Positions 25,231 to 35,249 of a stretch of 44,784 nt of DNA are shown piece after piece. Location of the stretch: assembly GCA_018650185.1 (NCBI GenBank), contig JABIGL010000057.1, positions 1 through 44,784 of the forward strand. The letters run 5' to 3'. How positions within the stretch are numbered: the stretch's first letter is position 1; every line of letters starts with the position of its first letter. The position numbers and the translations under genes were made by a program. The DNA is from Chloroflexota bacterium. GTDB taxonomy: Bacteria > Chloroflexota > Dehalococcoidia > Lucifugimonadales > Lucifugimonadaceae. Under the pieces are notes generated by a model. The model did no database searches, had not been told where the DNA came from, and saw nothing but the letters and a program-made list of their open reading frames with translations.

Positions 25231-26169
25231 TCAGGCGACGAATGTTTCTCCGGTCAGGCGCTCGTAGGCCTGAACGTATCTATCTCGTGTTTTACGAACA
25301 ATGTCGTCAGGCAGATCCGGGGCCGGTGGTTCACGGTCCCATCCACTTTCGAGCAGCCAGTTTCTCACGAATTGCTTGTCAAAGGCTGCGGGAGAAACCC
25401 CGGGTTTATAAGTGTCTTTCGCCCAGAAGCGGCTTGAGTCCGCTGTGAACAGCTCATCAATCAGTATCAATTCGCCATCGATTATCCCGAACTCCATCTT
25501 GGTATCGGCGATGATCATGCCCCGACCGGCGGCGAATTCCTGCGCGACCCGGTAGATTCGTACGGTCGCTTCTTCAAGCTTCGTAGCCATCTCTTTGCCG
25601 ACCAGATCCACAACCTCGGACGGTGTCATGGGCATGTCGTGGCCCTCTTCCGCCTTTGTGCTGGGCGTGAATATGGGAGGGTCCAACTTCTGCGCCTCGA
25701 CAATGCCTTCGGGAAGGGCCTGCTTGTTGAGCGTGCCGTGTTCCGAGTACTCAGCCCAACCTGCGCCGGTGATGTAACCGCGCACGACGCACTCGATGTC
25801 CAGGCGCTCCGCCCTGCGGATCACCATGGAGCGACGGCGCATGTCGTCCGGAATCTCAGCGAGAGCGCCGACGCGTGGCACGTCTGCAAGCGCTTCATCA
25901 TCGTCCGCCATGCCGACCACGTGGTTCGCCATCACGTCTGCCGTCAGGTCGAACCAGAATTTGGACATCTGAGCGAGGATGGTGCCCTTGTCCGGGATGG
26001 GAGGAGACAGGATGACATCAAACGCAGAGATGCGGTCGGTTGCGATCATTAGCAGGCGACCGTCGCCGATGTCGTACGTATCTCGTACCTTGCCGCGGTG
26101 GACTAGACCGGAGAAATTAGTCTCGTTTACTGAAGGCAATACAGACTCAACTGGCCTTCGCCGGGACAT
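25231..26169 (-). CDS. purC: SAICAR synthetase (phosphoribosylaminoimidazole-succinocarboxamide synthase)
   Basis: A 312-aa ATP-grasp-like enzyme joining CAIR and aspartate in purine synthesis. Seen: LVHRGKVRDTYDIGDGRLLMIATDRISAFDV (partly quoted here as two motifs RGKVRDTYDIGDG and ATDRISAFDV), CVVRGYITGAGWAEY, IADTKMEFGIIDGELILIDE and DSSRFWAKDTYKPG. The length is that of the long bacterial form. The frame overlaps the 3' end of purB by 23 bp if the ATG at 26169 is used; TTG at 26139 is the alternative. GGGA precedes the ATG. Both are in the same operon. Confidence 0.95.
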   Translation of the reverse strand: MSRRRPVESVLPSVNETNFSGLVHRGKVRDTYDIGDGRLLMIATDRISAFDVILSPPIPDKGTILAQMSKFWFDLTADVMANHVVGMADDDEALADVPRVGALAEIPDDMRRRSMVIRRAERLDIECVVRGYITGAGWAEYSEHGTLNKQALPEGIVEAQKLDPPIFTPSTKAEEGHDMPMTPSEVVDLVGKEMATKLEEATVRIYRVAQEFAAGRGMIIADTKMEFGIIDGELILIDELFTADSSRFWAKDTYKPGVSPAAFDKQFVRNWLLESGWDREPPAPDLPDDIVRKTRDRYVQAYERLTGETFVA

Positions 26170-27466
26170 TGAATCCCAGACGCTTGTACGTGTGCCCGAC
26201 GTATCGGAGGAAGTGCGTGTAGTCGAATAGGGACTCCAGGTGCTCCTGTCCGATGGCGTCCGTAACCTCTGAGTCGTTACGTAGCAGCTGCCGGAAGTCC
26301 AGTCCCTCGTCCCAGGTGCGCATCGCTAGCCCCTGGACCTTTTTATAGGCGTCGGTTCGCTGCATACCGGATTCGACCAGCGCCAGCATTACTCGTGGGG
26401 AGAAGGGAAGCCCCCGGGTCAGCTCCAGGTTGACCATCATGCGTTCCGGGTAGACCCGCATGCCTTTGACCACCTCTGTGAACCTTTCCAGGATGTAATC
26501 GACAGCCAGAGATGAATCGGGGAGGATCATTCGCTCCGCCGAGGAGTGGCTGATGTCACGCTCGTGCCAGAGCGGAACGTTATCGAGCGCCGTGATGGTG
26601 TGACCCCGGACCAGTCGGGCCAGGCCACATATGCGCTCGCAGATCTCCGGGTTGCGCTTGTGCGGCATTGCGGATGAACCCGTGGTTACGAAACCAGGAG
26701 TCCCAAACGGCTCTTCGACTTCCCGTACCTCGGTACGTTGTAGTGCACGTATCTCGGTGGCGAACTTGTCGAGCGACGCCGCAATCAATGCCAACGTCTG
26801 GACGTACTGGGCGTGCCGATCTCTTTGAATAATCTGGTTGGAGACGGGCGCCGGTTCAAGGCCAAGCTCGCTGCAGACAGTTTCTTCGACCTCCGGCGGT
26901 ACGCTTGCGTATGTGCCGACGGGACCAGATATCTTTCCAACACCGACCGCCTCACGTGTCTGAGCGAGACGCACCTTGTGGCGACGCATCTCGTCCCACC
27001 ACAGAGCGAACTTGAGGCCAAAGCTCATCGGCTCGGCGTGAATCCCGTGTGAGCGACCCATCGCCGGGGTGTTGATGAACTCCTCAGCACGCTGCTTCAA
27101 CGCTTCCATCAAAAGATCGATATCGGTGTCCAGGAGATCGATGGCTTGTTGGAGCTGGACGCTTAGGGCGGTGTCCTTGACGTCGTTGGACGTAAGGCCG
27201 TGGTGGATCCAGCGGCTCTCGTCTCCCAGGGACGCCATGACGGAACGGGTGAACGACACGACGTCGTGCTTGGTCTCGTCGAAATGTTTGTTGTACAGAT
27301 CCATGTCGAACGTGGCGTTGCGAATCAGGTCCATGTCTGATTGCGGCACCACGCCCATCGTGGTCCACGCCTGACTGGCGGCGATCTCAATGTCCAGCCA
27401 GATGCCGTACATGTTTTCGTCCGACCAGACTTTCGTCATTTCCGGCCGTGAATAGCGGGGGATCAT
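26147..27466 (-). CDS. purB: Adenylosuccinate lyase
   Basis: A 439-aa homotetrameric lyase of the fumarase/aspartase superfamily, splitting SAICAR and adenylosuccinate. The superfamily signature GSSAMPHKRNPEICE holds the catalytic serine loop; GRSHGIHAEPMSFGLKFA gives the general-acid histidine region, and IHHGLTSNDVKDTALS is also characteristic. Length is normal. Its ATG overlaps the stop of the HAD gene (ATGA), and its end overlaps purC, so the three are translationally linked. Confidence 0.96.
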   Translation of the reverse strand: MIPRYSRPEMTKVWSDENMYGIWLDIEIAASQAWTTMGVVPQSDMDLIRNATFDMDLYNKHFDETKHDVVSFTRSVMASLGDESRWIHHGLTSNDVKDTALSVQLQQAIDLLDTDIDLLMEALKQRAEEFINTPAMGRSHGIHAEPMSFGLKFALWWDEMRRHKVRLAQTREAVGVGKISGPVGTYASVPPEVEETVCSELGLEPAPVSNQIIQRDRHAQYVQTLALIAASLDKFATEIRALQRTEVREVEEPFGTPGFVTTGSSAMPHKRNPEICERICGLARLVRGHTITALDNVPLWHERDISHSSAERMILPDSSLAVDYILERFTEVVKGMRVYPERMMVNLELTRGLPFSPRVMLALVESGMQRTDAYKKVQGLAMRTWDEGLDFRQLLRNDSEVTDAIGQEHLESLFDYTHFLRYVGHTYKRLGFNVPAKAS

Positions 27467-28218
27467 TCGGAGGCTTTCGTCGTTGTCGGGTTGTTAGTCC
27501 GTGCTGTTGGAGTTGAATTGCCGGGCGGGTTCGGACCGCCGAGATCGAGATTTGAGATGTGCGCAGCGATCGAATGGAAGTCTTCGAACCCGATCGCCTC
27601 GATATCGTTGATGTTGCAGTATTCGAGCAGCCGTGATCGGGCGAATACTGTGTCGACCTTTTCGGCTGCGCAGGAGTCAGATCGTAGCCCGTCTCCGATG
27701 AAGATCACGTGTTCGCCCGCAGACATCGCCTTTTCGATCGGTTGGCATTTGCAGATGGCCCAGTCGCGGCAGAATTCTCTGTCAGATGGGTAATCGTAAC
27801 GGAACGACATCGTCGCACCGTCCGGGCTGACGGGTGCGCCTGTCACCGCCAGTACAGGGACGTCGGAAAGTTCGTATGCCGCAAGTACGGGTTCGATGTA
27901 AAAGTCGACACCGGCGGAGGCAATCATGAACTCACCGCCTTTGCTCCGAGCAGCCTTTACGGCCTCGGCGAATCCCGACCTCAGTCTCACGTTGTCGGCC
28001 GCATATTCAGAGAGCTGTTCGACGGGTGCAGTAACGGTATTGAACATCTGCTCCTGATACTCACGAAACGGGAGAGAGCCTGAGCGATACGCTTCCTGTA
28101 CTGACTCGGCTTCCGGGCCGGCGAACTGCGCAAGCAGGAGTTGTGCTGCGTTGCACTCGGCTGCGGAGTCGTCAAAATCGCACACGACTAAAAGCTTGCG
28201 ATCGGTGTGTTGCGTCAC
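27463..28218 (-). CDS. HAD-superfamily phosphatase (MtnX/SerB-like) inside the purine operon
   Basis: A 251-aa haloacid dehalogenase-type hydrolase. Motif I is LLVVCDFDDSAAECN, with both aspartates (D-x-D) present but S in place of the usual T; motif II is FMIASAGVDFYIEP; motif III/IV are the lysine of QPIEKAMSAG and VIFIGDGLRSDSCAAEK with two aspartates. The long cap between motif I and II is the C1 helical type, as in phosphoserine phosphatase and MtnX. The C-terminal 25 residues (GGPNPPGNSTPTARTNNPT...) are low-complexity. Start GTG overlaps the purD stop (GTGA); the end overlaps purB. A nucleotide or sugar-phosphate phosphatase acting with purine metabolism is inferred only from position. 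Confidence 0.8.
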   Translation of the reverse strand: MTQHTDRKLLVVCDFDDSAAECNAAQLLLAQFAGPEAESVQEAYRSGSLPFREYQEQMFNTVTAPVEQLSEYAADNVRLRSGFAEAVKAARSKGGEFMIASAGVDFYIEPVLAAYELSDVPVLAVTGAPVSPDGATMSFRYDYPSDREFCRDWAICKCQPIEKAMSAGEHVIFIGDGLRSDSCAAEKVDTVFARSRLLEYCNINDIEAIGFEDFHSIAAHISNLDLGGPNPPGNSTPTARTNNPTTTKASE

Positions 28219-29495
28219 GGGGCAGGGGATTCCACGGCACGAGAGGCGATGTCAGATCGGTACTCAGCGCCGTCGAAACTGATTGACTGCGCTGCGGCGT
28301 ATGCGTTGGTCCGCGCCTCAAATATGTCAGACCCACTGGCCACGACATCAAGGACCCTTCCGCCGGTCGTCAGGACGGTTCCATCGTCACCTTGACCCGT
28401 ACCGGCGTGAAACACCATTGCTGATGTGGACACGTCTGATAAGCCACTTATTGGCTTTCCGGTCTCGTACGAACCCGGATATCCGCCGGACGCCATGACG
28501 ATGCACACGCCCGCCTGGTCGTTCCACTGCACGTCGACCTGTTCAAGCGTTCCGTTCGCTGCGGCAAGGGCAATATCAAGCAGATCCGTTTCAAGTCGAG
28601 ATAGGACGACCTGCGCTTCCGGGTCGCCAAACCTGCAGTTGAACTCGATCACACGTGGACCGGACTCGGTGAGCATCAATCCGGCGTAAAGAATGCCTGT
28701 GAATGGCGAACCCTCCTCGTCCATCGCCACGGCGATGGGTTCGAGGACTTCGGCTCTGATCCTGGCCGCCAGTTTCGGCGTCCAGAACTCCGGAGGCGTG
28801 TATGCGCCCATACCACCGGTGTTCGGACCATCATCATCGTCATAGGCGCGTTTGTAGTCGCAGGCCGCCACTTCGTTCGAGACCGTTCGACCGTCCACGA
28901 ATGCGAATACGCTGACCTCTGGGCCCTCCATGCATTCTTCGATAACCACGGTTGATCCGGCGTCGCCGAATATCTGGCCGCGGATCATTTCGGCTACGGC
29001 GTCCGAGGCTTCCTGCCGCGATTGGGCGATGATCACGCCTTTACCTGCTGCGAGCCCGTCGGCTTTCACGACGACCGGGCCTTCAGACAGCGTATCGATG
29101 TGGGACATCGACTCCTGGATTGACTGGAATGTGGCGAACCCGGCAGTCGGGATACCATGTCTCGCCATAAGACGTTTTGCCCAGCTCTTTGAAGACTCGA
29201 TGCGAGCAGCGGCGGCGGAAGGGCCAAATACGGGTATCCCCGCCCTGTTGAGTTCGTCGGCAAGCCCGTCTGCCAGCGGCGCCTCGGGACCAACCACGAC
29301 GAGGTCTACGGACCGTTCCCGCGCCAATGCAACCAGCCCTGGCACGTCGCCGATCGCGACCGGGACGTTTTCGCCGATCTCTGACGTGCCTGCGTTGCCC
29401 GGGGCTATGAGAAGTTGATCCAGATTTGGACTTTTGCTGAGTGCGGCGGCCATCGCGTGTTCACGCCCGCCAGAGCCGACCAGTAAGACCTTCAT
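28215..29495 (-). CDS. purD: Phosphoribosylamine-glycine ligase (GAR synthetase)
   Basis: A 426-aa ATP-grasp ligase joining glycine to phosphoribosylamine. N-terminus MKVLLVGSGGREHAMAAAL is typical, followed by FGPSAAAARIESSKSWAK, VVKADGLAAGKGVIIAQS (ATP-grasp), PNTGGMGAYTPPEF and VIEFNCRFGDPEAQVVL. Length is normal. I chose the ATG at 29495 over TTG 29513 because GAGGA lies seven bases before it and the family starts there. Its stop overlaps the HAD gene, and guaA is 61 bp upstream on the same strand. Confidence 0.96.
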   Translation of the reverse strand: MKVLLVGSGGREHAMAAALSKSPNLDQLLIAPGNAGTSEIGENVPVAIGDVPGLVALARERSVDLVVVGPEAPLADGLADELNRAGIPVFGPSAAAARIESSKSWAKRLMARHGIPTAGFATFQSIQESMSHIDTLSEGPVVVKADGLAAGKGVIIAQSRQEASDAVAEMIRGQIFGDAGSTVVIEECMEGPEVSVFAFVDGRTVSNEVAACDYKRAYDDDDGPNTGGMGAYTPPEFWTPKLAARIRAEVLEPIAVAMDEEGSPFTGILYAGLMLTESGPRVIEFNCRFGDPEAQVVLSRLETDLLDIALAAANGTLEQVDVQWNDQAGVCIVMASGGYPGSYETGKPISGLSDVSTSAMVFHAGTGQGDDGTVLTTGGRVLDVVASGSDIFEARTNAYAAAQSISFDGAEYRSDIASRAVESPAP

Positions 29496-29556
29496 TCCCT
29501 GTTCCTCTTGCAACCCGGCATCCTCCGGGTCTCAAGTAATGGGGATAAGGATCCGA

Positions 29557-31254
29557 TTATTCCCACTCGATGGTGCCCGGTGGCTTGCTGGTTATGTCCA
29601 GAACGGCACGGTTCACCTGTGAAACCTCGTTCACGATTCGGTTTGATATGCGGTCCAGGGTGTCGTACGGCAACTTCGCCCAGTCCGCGGTCATGGCATC
29701 CTCGCTTGTTACAGCCCGGATGGCCACGACGTAGCTGTAAGTCCGTCGGTCACCCATCACTCCCACCGTCTTGGTATCCGTGAGGACGGCGAACGATTGC
29801 CAGAGCTGGTCGTACAGGTTGTCGTTTTTGATCTCGTCCATGACTATCCAGTCAGCGCCACGGAGGGTCTCAAGCTTTTCGAACGTAATATCGCCGATGA
29901 CCCTGATGGCGAGACCCGGTCCCGGGAATGGTTGCCGATTAAGCACTTCTTCCGCTATACCAAGTTCGGCACCGGCGAGACGGACCTCGTCCTTGAAAAG
30001 GTAACGGAGCGGTTCGACCAGCTTCAGGTCCATGTGCTCCGGGAGTCCGCCGACGTTGTGGTGTGACTTGATTACGTGCGCCGCCTTGGTCTCTGCGCTC
30101 GTGCTCTCTATGACGTCCGGGTAGAGCGTGCCCTGTGCGAGGAAGTCCACCTCGCCAAGCACATCAGCCTCGTCCTCGAATACACCAATGAACTCCCGGC
30201 CGATGATCTTGCGTTTCTCCTCGGGGTCGGTGATGCCTTTCAGTGCAGACAGGAATCGTTCGGAAGCATCGATGTAACGCAATTTGAGGCCCAGTGTTCG
30301 GCCAAACACGGTCTGGACACGCTCAGCTTCTTCCCGACGAAGTAGACCGTTGTTTACGAAGATGCAGGTGAGGTTATCGCCGATTGCCCTGTGAAGAAGG
30401 ACGGCGGCAACAGCCGAGTCCACCCCACCGGACAGTGCACATATGACTTTGCCGTCGCCAACCTGCTGCTTGATACGCTCGATCGCTTCCGTAACGAAGT
30501 GACCCGGAGTCCAATCTCCGGAAGCGCCGCAAATCTTGTGGACGAAGTTGCTGAGAAGCTGAGCGCCCTGAGGCGTGTGCGCTACTTCGGGATGGAACTG
30601 GATGCCGTAGATACCGGCGTCGTTTCCGATGGCCGCCACGGGGGAGTTGTCGGAGTACGCAAGTGAGTTGAAGCCCGGCGGGAGCGTCTCGATTCGATCA
30701 CCGTGGCTCATCCATACAGGCGACGCCTCATCCAGACCGTCGAGCAGGTCTGTGTTCTGGTCATTCCGGTGGATTACGGCGTATCCGTACTCTTGCTCGA
30801 GGCCGGCGGCCACTTTGCCGCCCAACTGGTGAGCAAGCGCTTGCATGCCGTAGCAAATGCCGAGGATTGGGACAAGGGATTCAAATACCCAGCCGGGGGC
30901 CAGGGGTGCTCCATCCTCGTAGACGCTGTTTGGTCCGCCGGAGAGGATGATGCCGACCACGTTTTTGCCGTCCAGCACCGAGCCTTTAGCCGAGTGAGGC
31001 ACGATCTCGCAGAAAACGTTGGCCTCACGAACGCGTCGTGCGATCAGGTGGGAGTACTGGGAGCCGAAGTCCATGATGATGACTGTTTCCGGCTCTGAGG
31101 TGTCCTGATCTGCGCGTCCGCCACGGACCCGCTCTCCCTGTGCGATCTCGAGATAGGTGGCAACCTCGATATCACCGGTGGTTGCGACGCGGCGGCTGTC
31201 CGCGACCGCCTGTTCAAGTGCTTCCTGTGGGGTCTGCGCGGTGTCTTCTGGCAT
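29557..31254 (-). CDS. guaA: GMP synthase (glutamine-hydrolysing)
   Basis: A 565-aa two-domain amidotransferase converting XMP to GMP. The class I glutaminase begins at [18 protein letters not shown] (~58), with nucleophile Cys in [17 protein letters not shown] and the His-Glu of [14 protein letters not shown]. The ATP pyrophosphatase has the P-loop [20 protein letters not shown], and the C-terminal dimerisation domain ends KPPGTIEWE, the usual conserved GuaA C-terminus. Compared with other GuaA proteins, about 56 residues precede the glutaminase domain. These may be a real extension or a mis-set start, since the ATG at 31254 has GGGAG very close. It heads the purine operon; upstream is a 232-bp divergent spacer with no recognisable riboswitch. 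Confidence 0.95.
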   Translation of the reverse strand: MPEDTAQTPQEALEQAVADSRRVATTGDIEVATYLEIAQGERVRGGRADQDTSEPETVIIMDFGSQYSHLIARRVREANVFCEIVPHSAKGSVLDGKNVVGIILSGGPNSVYEDGAPLAPGWVFESLVPILGICYGMQALAHQLGGKVAAGLEQEYGYAVIHRNDQNTDLLDGLDEASPVWMSHGDRIETLPPGFNSLAYSDNSPVAAIGNDAGIYGIQFHPEVAHTPQGAQLLSNFVHKICGASGDWTPGHFVTEAIERIKQQVGDGKVICALSGGVDSAVAAVLLHRAIGDNLTCIFVNNGLLRREEAERVQTVFGRTLGLKLRYIDASERFLSALKGITDPEEKRKIIGREFIGVFEDEADVLGEVDFLAQGTLYPDVIESTSAETKAAHVIKSHHNVGGLPEHMDLKLVEPLRYLFKDEVRLAGAELGIAEEVLNRQPFPGPGLAIRVIGDITFEKLETLRGADWIVMDEIKNDNLYDQLWQSFAVLTDTKTVGVMGDRRTYSYVVAIRAVTSEDAMTADWAKLPYDTLDRISNRIVNEVSQVNRAVLDITSKPPGTIEWE

Positions 31255-31486
31255 AACTCCCGTTTATAGGATCGACCGGTACGGTCTGGCGTATCCAAAC
31301 GACCGGCGCTTAATGAGGTGAAGCGAGACGGTAAACGCTAGCACCCGTGATAAACTCCGTCAACGTAATTTGTTCGTGAGAAACGCAGTCCGGTCACGCC
31401 CCGGAACCGCAGAACGAACATCCTTTGCACAGGCCGTTAATCTACGATATCGGGAGACGCACGTTGCGCCGCCTCGGAGTTAAGAA

Positions 31487-32134
31487 TTGAGCAGCGTTGC
31501 GGGCCACACCGATTCTGGCCATGTAGATGACGAAACGATTGCCCGCGCCGCCGAGGTGATACGCGGTGGGGGAGTGGTCGCTTTCCCAACCGACACGTTC
31601 TACGGACTTGGTGCTGATCCATTCAATGAGGGTGCCGTTCGGGCCGTATTTGCGGCCAAAGTGCGGCCAGCAGAGAGTCCCGTACCCGTTCTGCTGGGAG
31701 AGCCCGGGGATCTGCGGAAGGTCGCTGAGGAGCCGCCATCCGGGGCTACCGATCTTGCTGCTGCGCTCTGGCCTGGCGCATTGACCCTGGTTCTCACGGC
31801 GGTCGACGAACTCCCGGACGTTGTTTCGGCAGGAGCCGGGACTGTTGGTGTGCGTGTGCCCGACCACCCCGTTCCACGGGAAATCGCCCGATTGCTTGGG
31901 GGTTCGATTACCGGCACTTCAGCGAATCTCTCGGGTGAGCAATCGTTGAAGACGTCGGATCAGGTACGTGTGGCGTTCGGAGACAGGCTCGATTTCATCG
32001 TCGAAGGGGTCTGTGGGGAGCATGCGGCGGCCTCAACGGTCGTAGACTTCTCTGTTAGTCCTCCGCTTGTGCGGCGGCACGGGGCGATATCGATCGATAC
32101 GCTCCGGAATATTTGTCTGGATATCGTCGGCTGA
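31487..32134 (+). CDS. tsaC: Threonylcarbamoyl-AMP synthase (Sua5/YciO/YrdC)
   Basis: A 215-aa enzyme making threonylcarbamoyl-AMP for the t6A37 tRNA modification. The YrdC fold is shown by GGGVVAFPTDTFYGLGADPFN near the N-terminus (quoted in part), a basic KVRPAESPVPVLL strand, GTVGVRVPDHPVPREIA, and SITGTSANLSGE, the nucleotide-binding S-x-N loop. It lacks the C-terminal Sua5 domain, so it is the short form. Start TTG with CGGAG eight bases upstream. It is divergent from guaA, with 232 bp between, and is followed by the polyprenyl synthase gene 46 bp later. Confidence 0.9.
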   Translation: MSSVAGHTDSGHVDDETIARAAEVIRGGGVVAFPTDTFYGLGADPFNEGAVRAVFAAKVRPAESPVPVLLGEPGDLRKVAEEPPSGATDLAAALWPGALTLVLTAVDELPDVVSAGAGTVGVRVPDHPVPREIARLLGGSITGTSANLSGEQSLKTSDQVRVAFGDRLDFIVEGVCGEHAAASTVVDFSVSPPLVRRHGAISIDTLRNICLDIVG

Positions 32135-32180
32135 CGGCCGATACACCCAAACGGCCACATATGAACGGTGACGCCCACAA

Positions 32181-33257
32181 ATGACGACCATGTCCGGAGA
32201 AGCTCCGGCCGGATTGACTGATCGGCAGGATGAACTTGAAGCGGCACTGAAGGCGCTCGTTTCCGAACGCCCTTTGCCGCTCTACCGGATGATGGGATAC
32301 CACATGGGCTGGGTGGAGACGACCGGAGAACCACGGATTTCTTCGCCTCCTCTTCGTGTCCACGGGGCGCTGGCCCTGCTGGCCTGTCACACGCTGGGCG
32401 GTAACTACTCGAATGCACTTCCGCACGCGACCGCGGCCGAATACCTCTATAACCACGTCTTGATTCACGACGACATTCGTGACGGCAATTCTGAACGTGA
32501 TGGTCGGGCGTCGGTGTGGTGGTCATGGGGACCGGCCCAGGCGATCAACACGGGCGATGGGATGCACGCTCTGGCTCGCCTGTCATTGTTTGAGGCGCGT
32601 AACAACGGCGTATCCGCTGAGTCTGTTGCAGACGCCATTCGTGTGCTGGATGAGGCAAATCTCGACACATGCGAAGGTCAGTATCGGGACATCACGCTCC
32701 AGGAACGGCTAGATGTGAGCGTCGATGAGTATCTCTCGATGGCGGAATCGCAGACCGGCGCATTGCTATCCGGTGCGGTCCGGCTTGGTGCGCTTGCCGG
32801 AGGTCAGGCGGATGAAGGTGTGCTCAAGGGGCTTGATGAGTTCGGTCGAAAGCTCGGCGCTGCTATGAGAGTGGCGGACGACTGTGACGTTTTCTGGCCC
32901 GACGGGCAGCGTGACGAAGCACGTCAGGGTCGGCTCGTAGCCAAGAAGAAGACGCTCCCGGTTGCGCACGTAATAGAGTTAGGTTCTCCCACAGACCGGC
33001 GCAAAGTTGGTGAGATATATATGGAGCGTGTGATTGATCCATCCGCCGCAGATTCCCTCGTCGAGGTGCTGGACGCCGCAGGGAGCAAGGAGTTCTCGGC
33101 GTCCGCCATTTCACGACTGCTTCACGAATCCGTCTCCGCACTTGAGTCGGCGAAAGTCCCGCAAGACGCTATAGACAGTTTGAGCGAAGCGGCCATGTAC
33201 CTGGCAACTCCGAGCGGAACCGTATCTGTCCCAGCCACGGCTAGAGAGGACGCTTAG
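32181..33257 (+). CDS. Polyprenyl diphosphate synthase (geranylgeranyl-type)
   Basis: A 358-aa trans-isoprenyl diphosphate synthase. The first aspartate-rich motif is LIHDDIRDGNSERDGRASVW (DDxxD), and the second region reads MRVADDCDVFWPDG (DDxD rather than DDxxD). TCEGQYRDITLQER gives the G-Q motif, and KKKTLPVAHVIE the lysine region. It condenses IPP with an allylic diphosphate, giving C15-C20 or longer chains for quinones, carotenoids or lipids. The chain length cannot be settled from sequence alone. The start is ATG; a second ATG at 32190 is possible. Its stop TAG is immediately followed by the pgk ATG, so the two are cotranscribed. Confidence 0.88.
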   Translation: MTTMSGEAPAGLTDRQDELEAALKALVSERPLPLYRMMGYHMGWVETTGEPRISSPPLRVHGALALLACHTLGGNYSNALPHATAAEYLYNHVLIHDDIRDGNSERDGRASVWWSWGPAQAINTGDGMHALARLSLFEARNNGVSAESVADAIRVLDEANLDTCEGQYRDITLQERLDVSVDEYLSMAESQTGALLSGAVRLGALAGGQADEGVLKGLDEFGRKLGAAMRVADDCDVFWPDGQRDEARQGRLVAKKKTLPVAHVIELGSPTDRRKVGEIYMERVIDPSAADSLVEVLDAAGSKEFSASAISRLLHESVSALESAKVPQDAIDSLSEAAMYLATPSGTVSVPATAREDA

Positions 33258-34472
33258 ATGCCCGCTGCTGGGAAGAAGACCGTCGAGGACATCGACCTGC
33301 AGGACAGTCGCGTTCTGGTTCGCGTAGATTTCAACGTCCCGATGTCGCCCGATGGCCACGCCATTTCCGACGACTCACGTATCCGGGCCGCTCTTCCGAC
33401 CATCGAGTACCTGCGAGATCGTGGGTGCCGCGTGATGCTGTGCTCGCATATGGGCCGACCGGAGGGTGAAGTCGACCCTAATCTTCGGATGGCGCCGGTC
33501 CGGGAGCGCCTGTCTGAGTTACTGGGTGCCGAGGTGGTCGACGGTCGCGGACCCGCCGGAAAGGTGCCGGGCCTGGTTATGGACGGACTTGAGGCTGGCG
33601 ATGTGGCCCTTCTTGAGAATCTCCGCTTTAACAAGCGCGAGGAGAGGAACGACCTCGGGTTCGCCCGTAAGTTGGCGTCGCTGGCTGACATTTACGTAAA
33701 CGATGCCTTTGGTACCGCTCACAGAGCGCATGCATCCACGGAGGGGGTTGCGTCACACCTTCCTGCCGTTGCCGGACTACTGATGGCACGTGAGTTGGAG
33801 ATGCTTGGCTCTTGTCTGGAGAGTCCCGACAACCCCGTCGTTGCGGTGATTGGAGGTGCCAAGGTGTCCGACAAGATCGCCGTCCTATCGCACCTCGCCA
33901 GCAAAGTAGACACGGTCCTCGTTGGTGGGGGGATGGTTACGGCGTTCCTGGCCGCGGCGGGACACATGGACGCCAATCCGGAAGATTTCGCGGAGATAGA
34001 GGTGGCTCGTTCACTTCTGAAGGATTCCGAGGCACGGATACTCATCCCGACGGATGTGGTGACCGCAAGCGAATTCACGGAGGACGCTGAGCCGATTACC
34101 TCGTCTTTGTCCGGAATCGCAGAAGGATCGCTCGTCCTCGATATCGGTCCGGACACGTCCACCAGTTACGCCGACGTGATCTCGAAGGCAAAGACCGTCA
34201 TATGGAACGGCCCGATGGGTGTGTTTGAGTGGTCCTCGTTTGCCGCAGGGACGATCGCTGTGGCCCACGCCATCGCAGCGAATGCCGATTGCGTGAGCGT
34301 GGTCGGGGGGGGATCTACTGCAGAGGCCGTCGGCTCGCTCGGGCTGCGTGATCAGATCACACATGTCTCGACGGGCGGGGGCGCATCCCTGGAGTTCCTG
34401 GAAGGCAAAACGCTGCCTGGCGTCGCCGCCTTAATGGATGAAGCGAACGAGATTCCACAATCAACTGATTAA
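33258..34472 (+). CDS. pgk: Phosphoglycerate kinase
   Basis: A 404-aa glycolytic kinase exchanging phosphate between 1,3-bisphosphoglycerate and [19 protein letters not shown] is the PGK signature; [75 protein letters not shown] and [17 protein letters not shown] are all present. The C-terminal nucleotide loop is [17 protein letters not shown] and [16 protein letters not shown]. Length is normal (~390-415). It starts directly after the polyprenyl synthase stop and is followed 18 bp later by tpiA. Confidence 0.97.
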   Translation: MPAAGKKTVEDIDLQDSRVLVRVDFNVPMSPDGHAISDDSRIRAALPTIEYLRDRGCRVMLCSHMGRPEGEVDPNLRMAPVRERLSELLGAEVVDGRGPAGKVPGLVMDGLEAGDVALLENLRFNKREERNDLGFARKLASLADIYVNDAFGTAHRAHASTEGVASHLPAVAGLLMARELEMLGSCLESPDNPVVAVIGGAKVSDKIAVLSHLASKVDTVLVGGGMVTAFLAAAGHMDANPEDFAEIEVARSLLKDSEARILIPTDVVTASEFTEDAEPITSSLSGIAEGSLVLDIGPDTSTSYADVISKAKTVIWNGPMGVFEWSSFAAGTIAVAHAIAANADCVSVVGGGSTAEAVGSLGLRDQITHVSTGGGASLEFLEGKTLPGVAALMDEANEIPQSTD

Positions 34473-34490
34473 AAAAGAAAGGGATCGATA

Positions 34491-35246
34491 TTGCGAACAC
34501 CGATAGTCGCCGGTAACTGGAAGATGAACACAACGCTGGCCGATGCGTCCGCGCTGGCACGCGCTGTTGCCGATGGGGTGAACGGCATAGACGGCGTCAC
34601 AACCGTAGTCTGCCCGCCGTCTGTCTCGCTTGTTCCGGTTTCGATGGCGCTTAGCGGTTCGAACGTGTTCATAGGAGCCCAGGATGTGAGCGCCGAACCA
34701 CAGGGCGCTCACACCGGTGAGCTATCGGCGGACATGCTCTCGGGCCTCTGCACCTACGTGATCATTGGTCACTCAGAACGTAGGTCCATGTACGGAGAGG
34801 ACGATTTCACAACTGCGGCAAAAACGACGACGGCTCTTGCCGCCGGACTGCGGCCGATCGTCTGCGTTGGTGAGTCACTGGACGTTCGTGAGTCGGGTGA
34901 TGCGAACGCCTTTGTGGCATCTCAGGTGAATGGGAGCCTTGCCGGGATTGCGGATATCTCTCAGGTCGCCATCGCCTACGAGCCAGTGTGGGCGATAGGT
35001 ACCGGTCGAGCTGCGTCGCCGGAAATAGCGCAGGAAATGGCGTCGACTATTCGCTCCGCTGTCGTCTCTATGTACTCAGATAAAGCCGCTGATGGCGTGC
35101 CTGTGCTCTACGGCGGGAGCGTAAACGCCGATAACGCGGCGTCATATGCCTCTGCAGCGGACGTCGACGGTGCGCTCGTTGGCGGGGCTGCTTTGGATGG
35201 AAACGCGTTCCCTGGCATCGTGAAGGCGTTTGCGGCGTCGGCCTGA
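34491..35246 (+). CDS. tpiA: Triosephosphate isomerase
   Basis: A 251-aa TIM-barrel enzyme interconverting DHAP and glyceraldehyde 3-phosphate. VAGNWKMNTTLADASAL gives N and the catalytic lysine, YVIIGHSERRSMYGED gives the catalytic histidine, and VAIAYEPVWAIGTGRAASPE gives the catalytic glutamate and flexible loop. The phosphate-binding end is VLYGGSVNADNAASYASAAD and GALVGGAALDG. Start TTG, with AAAGGGA about seven bases upstream. It follows pgk by 18 bp and forms a glycolytic pair with it. Confidence 0.97.
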   Translation: MRTPIVAGNWKMNTTLADASALARAVADGVNGIDGVTTVVCPPSVSLVPVSMALSGSNVFIGAQDVSAEPQGAHTGELSADMLSGLCTYVIIGHSERRSMYGEDDFTTAAKTTTALAAGLRPIVCVGESLDVRESGDANAFVASQVNGSLAGIADISQVAIAYEPVWAIGTGRAASPEIAQEMASTIRSAVVSMYSDKAADGVPVLYGGSVNADNAASYASAADVDGALVGGAALDGNAFPGIVKAFAASA

Positions 35247-35249
35247 CCG

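Noticed and set aside
31255-31486. Possible purine riboswitch upstream of guaA
   Set aside because: No three-way-junction core or conserved purine-aptamer loop sequences found on either strand.
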